Origin: DATHVI01 sp035461385 | GTDB taxonomy: Bacteria > Actinomycetota > Thermoleophilia > Solirubrobacterales > 70-9 | Direction: 5' to 3' | Length of the DNA: 24,989 nt | Assembly: GCA_035461385.1 (NCBI GenBank) | Contig: DATHVI010000012.1 | Span: 1-24,989 of the forward strand | Part shown: positions 22,754-24,989 of the stretch, piece by piece | How positions within the stretch are numbered: position 1 is the stretch's first letter | Layout: each line of letters starts with the position of its first letter | Position numbers and translations under genes: made by a program | The notes under the pieces: model-generated | Told to the model about the DNA's origin: nothing | What the model saw: the letters and a program-made list of their open reading frames with translations, nothing else | Databases searched by the model: none

Positions 22754-23799
22754 TGGCCGAGCTCGTGCTCGCCGCGCTCGTGCTCGGGATCGTCGCCTAC
22801 GCGGTCCTCGGCGGGGCCGACTTCGGCGCCGGCTTCTGGGACCTGACCGCCGGCGGGGCGCAGCGCGGGGCGCGCCTTCGCGGGATGATCAAGCGCTCGA
22901 TGGGGCCGGTGTGGGAGGCGAACCACGTCTGGCTGATCTTCGTCCTCGTCGTCTTCTGGACCGGGTTCCCGCGCGCCTTCGGCCCGGTGATGGAGACGCT
23001 GTACGTGCCGCTGTTCCTCGCCGGGGTCGGGATCATCTTCCGCGGCGCCGCGTTCGCGCTCCGCGGCGAGGCGGCGACGATCGCCCAGGCGCGGGTGATG
23101 GGAGCGACCTTCGCGCTCGCCTCGGTGCTGATCCCGTTCTTCTTCGGCACCGTGGTCGGCGCGATCGCGACCGGCCAGGTCCCGGTCGACGGCGATGGCG
23201 ACCCGTGGTCGAGCTGGACCGGGATCGTCCCGCTCTACATCGGCGTGCTCGGGATCGGGACCGGCGCCTACATGGCCGCGGTCTACCTCGCCGCCGACGC
23301 GCAGCGGTCGGGGATCGAGGATCTCGTCGCGGCGTTCCGCCGCCGCGCCCTCGGGGCAGCGATCGTCACCGGGCTGCTCGCCGTCGGCGGGGTCTTCATC
23401 GTCCGCGCGGAGGCATCCGAGCTTTACTCGGGGCTCACCTCCGGCGCCGGCCTGGTGATGGTGCTGATCTCGGCCGCGGCCGGCCTGGTGACGCTGTGGC
23501 TGCTCTGGGTCGACCGCTACGCGCTCGCCCGCTACGTCTCGGCGGTCGCGGTCGGCGCGATCATCGTCGGCTGGGCGGTCGCCCAGCGGCCCGACTTCCT
23601 CCCCGGCGAGCTCAGCTTCGACGACGCCGCGGCCGCCGACGCGACGCTGACCGCGCTCGTGATCGGCGTCGTGGTCGCCGCCCTCGTCCTCGTGCCGGCG
23701 CTGACCTTTCTCTACCGCCTCGTCCTCCAGGGCCGCCTCGACACCGAGTTTCGCCCGATCGTCGCCGCCGACACCACCCACCGCGAGGACGAGCCGTGA
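22753..23799 (+). CDS. cydB: Cytochrome bd-type quinol oxidase subunit II
   Basis: The second, heme-free membrane subunit needed to assemble the bd-type oxidase. The 348-residue protein shows the N-terminal signature VLGGADFGAGFWDL, then GPVWEANHVWLIFVLVVFWTGFPRAFG, the CydB hallmark, and about eight to nine hydrophobic helices; length is typical. Start ATG overlaps the cydA stop by one base (TGATG), with AGGAGG ten bases upstream, so translation is coupled. The stop overlaps the next small gene (GTGA). No cydDC transporter genes, which assist assembly in many bacteria, are in the window. Confidence 0.95.
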   Translation: MAELVLAALVLGIVAYAVLGGADFGAGFWDLTAGGAQRGARLRGMIKRSMGPVWEANHVWLIFVLVVFWTGFPRAFGPVMETLYVPLFLAGVGIIFRGAAFALRGEAATIAQARVMGATFALASVLIPFFFGTVVGAIATGQVPVDGDGDPWSSWTGIVPLYIGVLGIGTGAYMAAVYLAADAQRSGIEDLVAAFRRRALGAAIVTGLLAVGGVFIVRAEASELYSGLTSGAGLVMVLISAAAGLVTLWLLWVDRYALARYVSAVAVGAIIVGWAVAQRPDFLPGELSFDDAAAADATLTALVIGVVVAALVLVPALTFLYRLVLQGRLDTEFRPIVAADTTHREDEP

Positions 23800-23999
23800 G
23801 CCGGCGGCCCGCTCCAGCGATCGTCGCCGTCGTCGGCCTCGTCGCCGGCGCCGCCGTCCTCTTCCTCGCCGACGCCGAGTGGCTCCGCGTCACCGCGGCG
23901 ACGGTGATGGTCGCGGGGATCGCCTTCGGCGTCTTCGCGATCGCGACCCCGGAGGCGCTGGCCGCCGAGCCGCCGCCGGAGGAGCGGGACGAGGGGTAG
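23796..23999 (+). CDS. Small membrane protein at the end of the cyd operon (67 aa)
   Basis: A 67-residue protein begins at a GTG overlapping the cydB stop in a GTGA, with GAGGA a few bases upstream. It has two hydrophobic segments, about residues 7-24 and 33-50, and an acidic, proline-rich tail (EPPPEERDEG). Tight coupling suggests a role with the oxidase, for example as an assembly or stabilising subunit, the part played by the unrelated single-helix CydX in E. coli. I do not recognise the family. It could also be an independent small protein that merely shares the transcript. Confidence 0.7.
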   Translation: MSRRPAPAIVAVVGLVAGAAVLFLADAEWLRVTAATVMVAGIAFGVFAIATPEALAAEPPPEERDEG

Positions 24000-24093
24000 G
24001 GCGCGGGGGTCATCACGGCGCGGCGTGGTGGGGCCCGCGGGACGGCGTGTTGCCGTTGCGCGCTTGGGACGTCAACCGCGGATATGCAGGTAG

Positions 24094-24116
24094 GGCGACG
24101 AGAGGGTGTCGTCGCC
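24094..24116. terminator. Possible hairpin after the cyd operon
   Basis: GGCGACGA (24094-24101) and TCGTCGCC (24109-24116) form a perfect stem around GAGGGTG, about 95 bases after the last cyd gene. It has no T-tract, so if it ends transcription it does so by another route. Confidence 0.35.
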
Positions 24117-24207
24117 GATGGTCCGGGTCGCTCGGATGGTCGGGAAGGTCACCTAACGTGTCAACCGTGGCGCGTTTCCGGGACCGTTGCCACGTTGGGG
24201 TCGTATT

Positions 24208-24259
24208 CCGACCCAAAGCGACCATCGGCGAGACTCGGCGCGACGAGTGTCACGTTTGG
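24208..24259 (+). repeat. Dispersed repeat, copy 2
   Basis: Matches 10069-10120 (opposite strand) at 42 of 52 positions without gaps. AACGTGTC at 24155-24162 and GTCACGTT at 24249-24256 form outer inverted arms with one mismatch, a feature shared by copy 1, where AACGTGAC arms are also inverted. Similarity fades through GCTCCGGCCG near 24274-24283. Confidence 0.8.
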
Positions 24260-24434
24260 ACCCGATTCGGTGGGCTCCGGCCGGTCAGGGCCGCGGCGAG
24301 CCCAGTCCCGGCCCCGGAGGCCCGCCACCAACGCCGATCAGGCCGCCGTCCCCGCCTCCGACGCCTCCTCGGCGACCCTGCCAGCCCCGGAGATCGCCAC
24401 AGCCGCCCCGGAGCGCGCGCCCGGTGCGGGCCGC

Positions 24435-24989
24435 CTACCCCTCCCCCGCCGCCTCGCGATCGGTGATCACGACGGCTCGCGAGCGCTCGACCCGCCCGGC
24501 CGGGATCGAGTCGTCGCCGGCGCGCAGGCGGGCGAGGGCGCCGGCCGCCGTGGCGCCGAGGACGAGCCAGACGATCCGCCCCGCCGCGGCCAGCGCCGGA
24601 TAGGTGAGGGTCATCCGCCGGCGGCCCTGGTAGGAGCCGGTCGTCAACGCGACTCGGCGATCGTCGACCGACAGGACCGGGTTGCCCGGGACGAGCGAGG
24701 CGGTGTGCCCGTCGGGGCCGAGTCCGAGGTGGACGAGGTCGATCCGCTCCGGGAGCAGCTCCGCGTAAGCGGCCGCGGCGCGGTCGAGGTCGGGATCCGT
24801 CACCGGCATCGGCTGGGCCGAGCCGAGGCGGTCGAGCGGAAGCGTCGCCTCCGCCTGCGTCCAGTTGCGGTCGGGGTCGCCGTCGGGGGCGACGCGCTCG
24901 TCGACCTGGAAGACGTCGGTCGCCTCCCACGGCATCTCGGGATCGCCGGCGAGCCGGGCGAACATCGGCCACGGCGAATGGCCGCCGCT
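24435..24989 (-). CDS. pgl: 6-phosphogluconolactonase, 5' end outside window
   Basis: This enzyme hydrolyses 6-phosphogluconolactone to 6-phosphogluconate in the oxidative pentose phosphate pathway. The frame is open to the right edge of the window, so about 184 residues are visible and the first 40-60 are missing. The visible part starts with SGGHSPWPMF, the phosphate-binding loop (usually SGGSTP), then FQVDERVAPDGDPDRN, the family signature, LVHLGLGPDGHTASLVPG, and RRRMTLTYPAL. The ATG at 24965 lies inside the conserved loop and is not the start. The stop is TAG at 24435-24437. Confidence 0.92.
   Translation of the reverse strand, partial: SGGHSPWPMFARLAGDPEMPWEATDVFQVDERVAPDGDPDRNWTQAEATLPLDRLGSAQPMPVTDPDLDRAAAAYAELLPERIDLVHLGLGPDGHTASLVPGNPVLSVDDRRVALTTGSYQGRRRMTLTYPALAAAGRIVWLVLGATAAGALARLRAGDDSIPAGRVERSRAVVITDREAAGEG

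Larger units (their letters stand above)
24000..24434. other. Convergent intergenic stretch with a dispersed repeat
   Basis: This 435-base gap lies between the convergent ends of the cyd operon and the phosphogluconolactonase gene. It contains a hairpin at 24094-24116 (GGCGACGA / TCGTCGCC, perfect 8-base-pair stem, no T-tract) and repeat copy 2. The sequence beyond about 24300 is simple C-rich proline-like sequence. Small frames here are out of step with normal codon use, except a possible 70-residue minus-strand frame from 24225 beginning MVALGR, whose start lies inside the repeat. Confidence 0.6.

Noticed and set aside
24013..24225. 70-residue minus-strand frame beginning MVALGR
   Set aside because: Its start lies inside the repeat and the rest shows no protein pattern; kept only as an alternative reading of the repeat.

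Overview
The window is very GC-rich, gene-dense bacterial chromosome. Codon use, many GTG starts, GTGA stop/start overlaps and a secreted protein with the 'YANLAATIALILALGG' type of leader suggest a deep-branching Actinobacteriota, probably class Thermoleophilia (Solirubrobacterales/Gaiellales-like). That placement is inference; no rRNA or other marker is present.

Left part (1-6720): the tail of an unrecognised gene. Then PEP carboxylase (ppc, minus) and an ACT-domain malic enzyme (plus) diverge from an 81-base gap. The malic enzyme is followed by a TIGR01777-type epimerase and a 6-phosphofructokinase with an unusual GGEHT motif. This block covers the PEP/pyruvate/malate node and upper glycolysis.

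Centre (6779-21255, almost all minus strand): the tryptophan pathway is complete but lies in three same-strand blocks, read right to left: hisIE-trpE-trpG-thioesterase, trpD-trpC, and trpF-trpB-trpA-small membrane protein. Between the blocks sit an SDR oxidoreductase, a frameshifted secreted-protein gene on the plus strand, a CopB-type copper ATPase with a CsoR-like operator, and a membrane-anchored HtrA/DegP-like protease. Genes inside blocks are tightly coupled (GTGA overlaps at trpF/trpB, trpB/trpA and trpD/trpC; a 17-base overlap at hisIE/trpE).

Right part (21329-24989): a cytochrome bd-type oxidase operon (cydA, cydB, and a 67-aa membrane protein overlapping cydB), a 435-base non-coding stretch, and the 3' part of a 6-phosphogluconolactonase gene running off the window.

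Main observations: (1) related in-frame repeat elements, built on a 30-base unit and encoding D-S-G-rich acidic peptides, lie inside both trpB and trpE, and the trpB copy also holds a perfect terminator-like palindrome; (2) a second, dispersed repeat with a 52-base core occurs at 10069-10120 (minus) and 24208-24259 (plus); (3) nearly every first gene of a transcription unit has a TANNNT -10 box ending only 7-10 bases before the start codon, an architecture that predicts leaderless mRNAs, while several internal genes carry Shine-Dalgarno sequences; (4) there is a +1 frameshift in the secreted protein gene; (5) two small membrane-protein genes end biosynthetic or respiratory operons.
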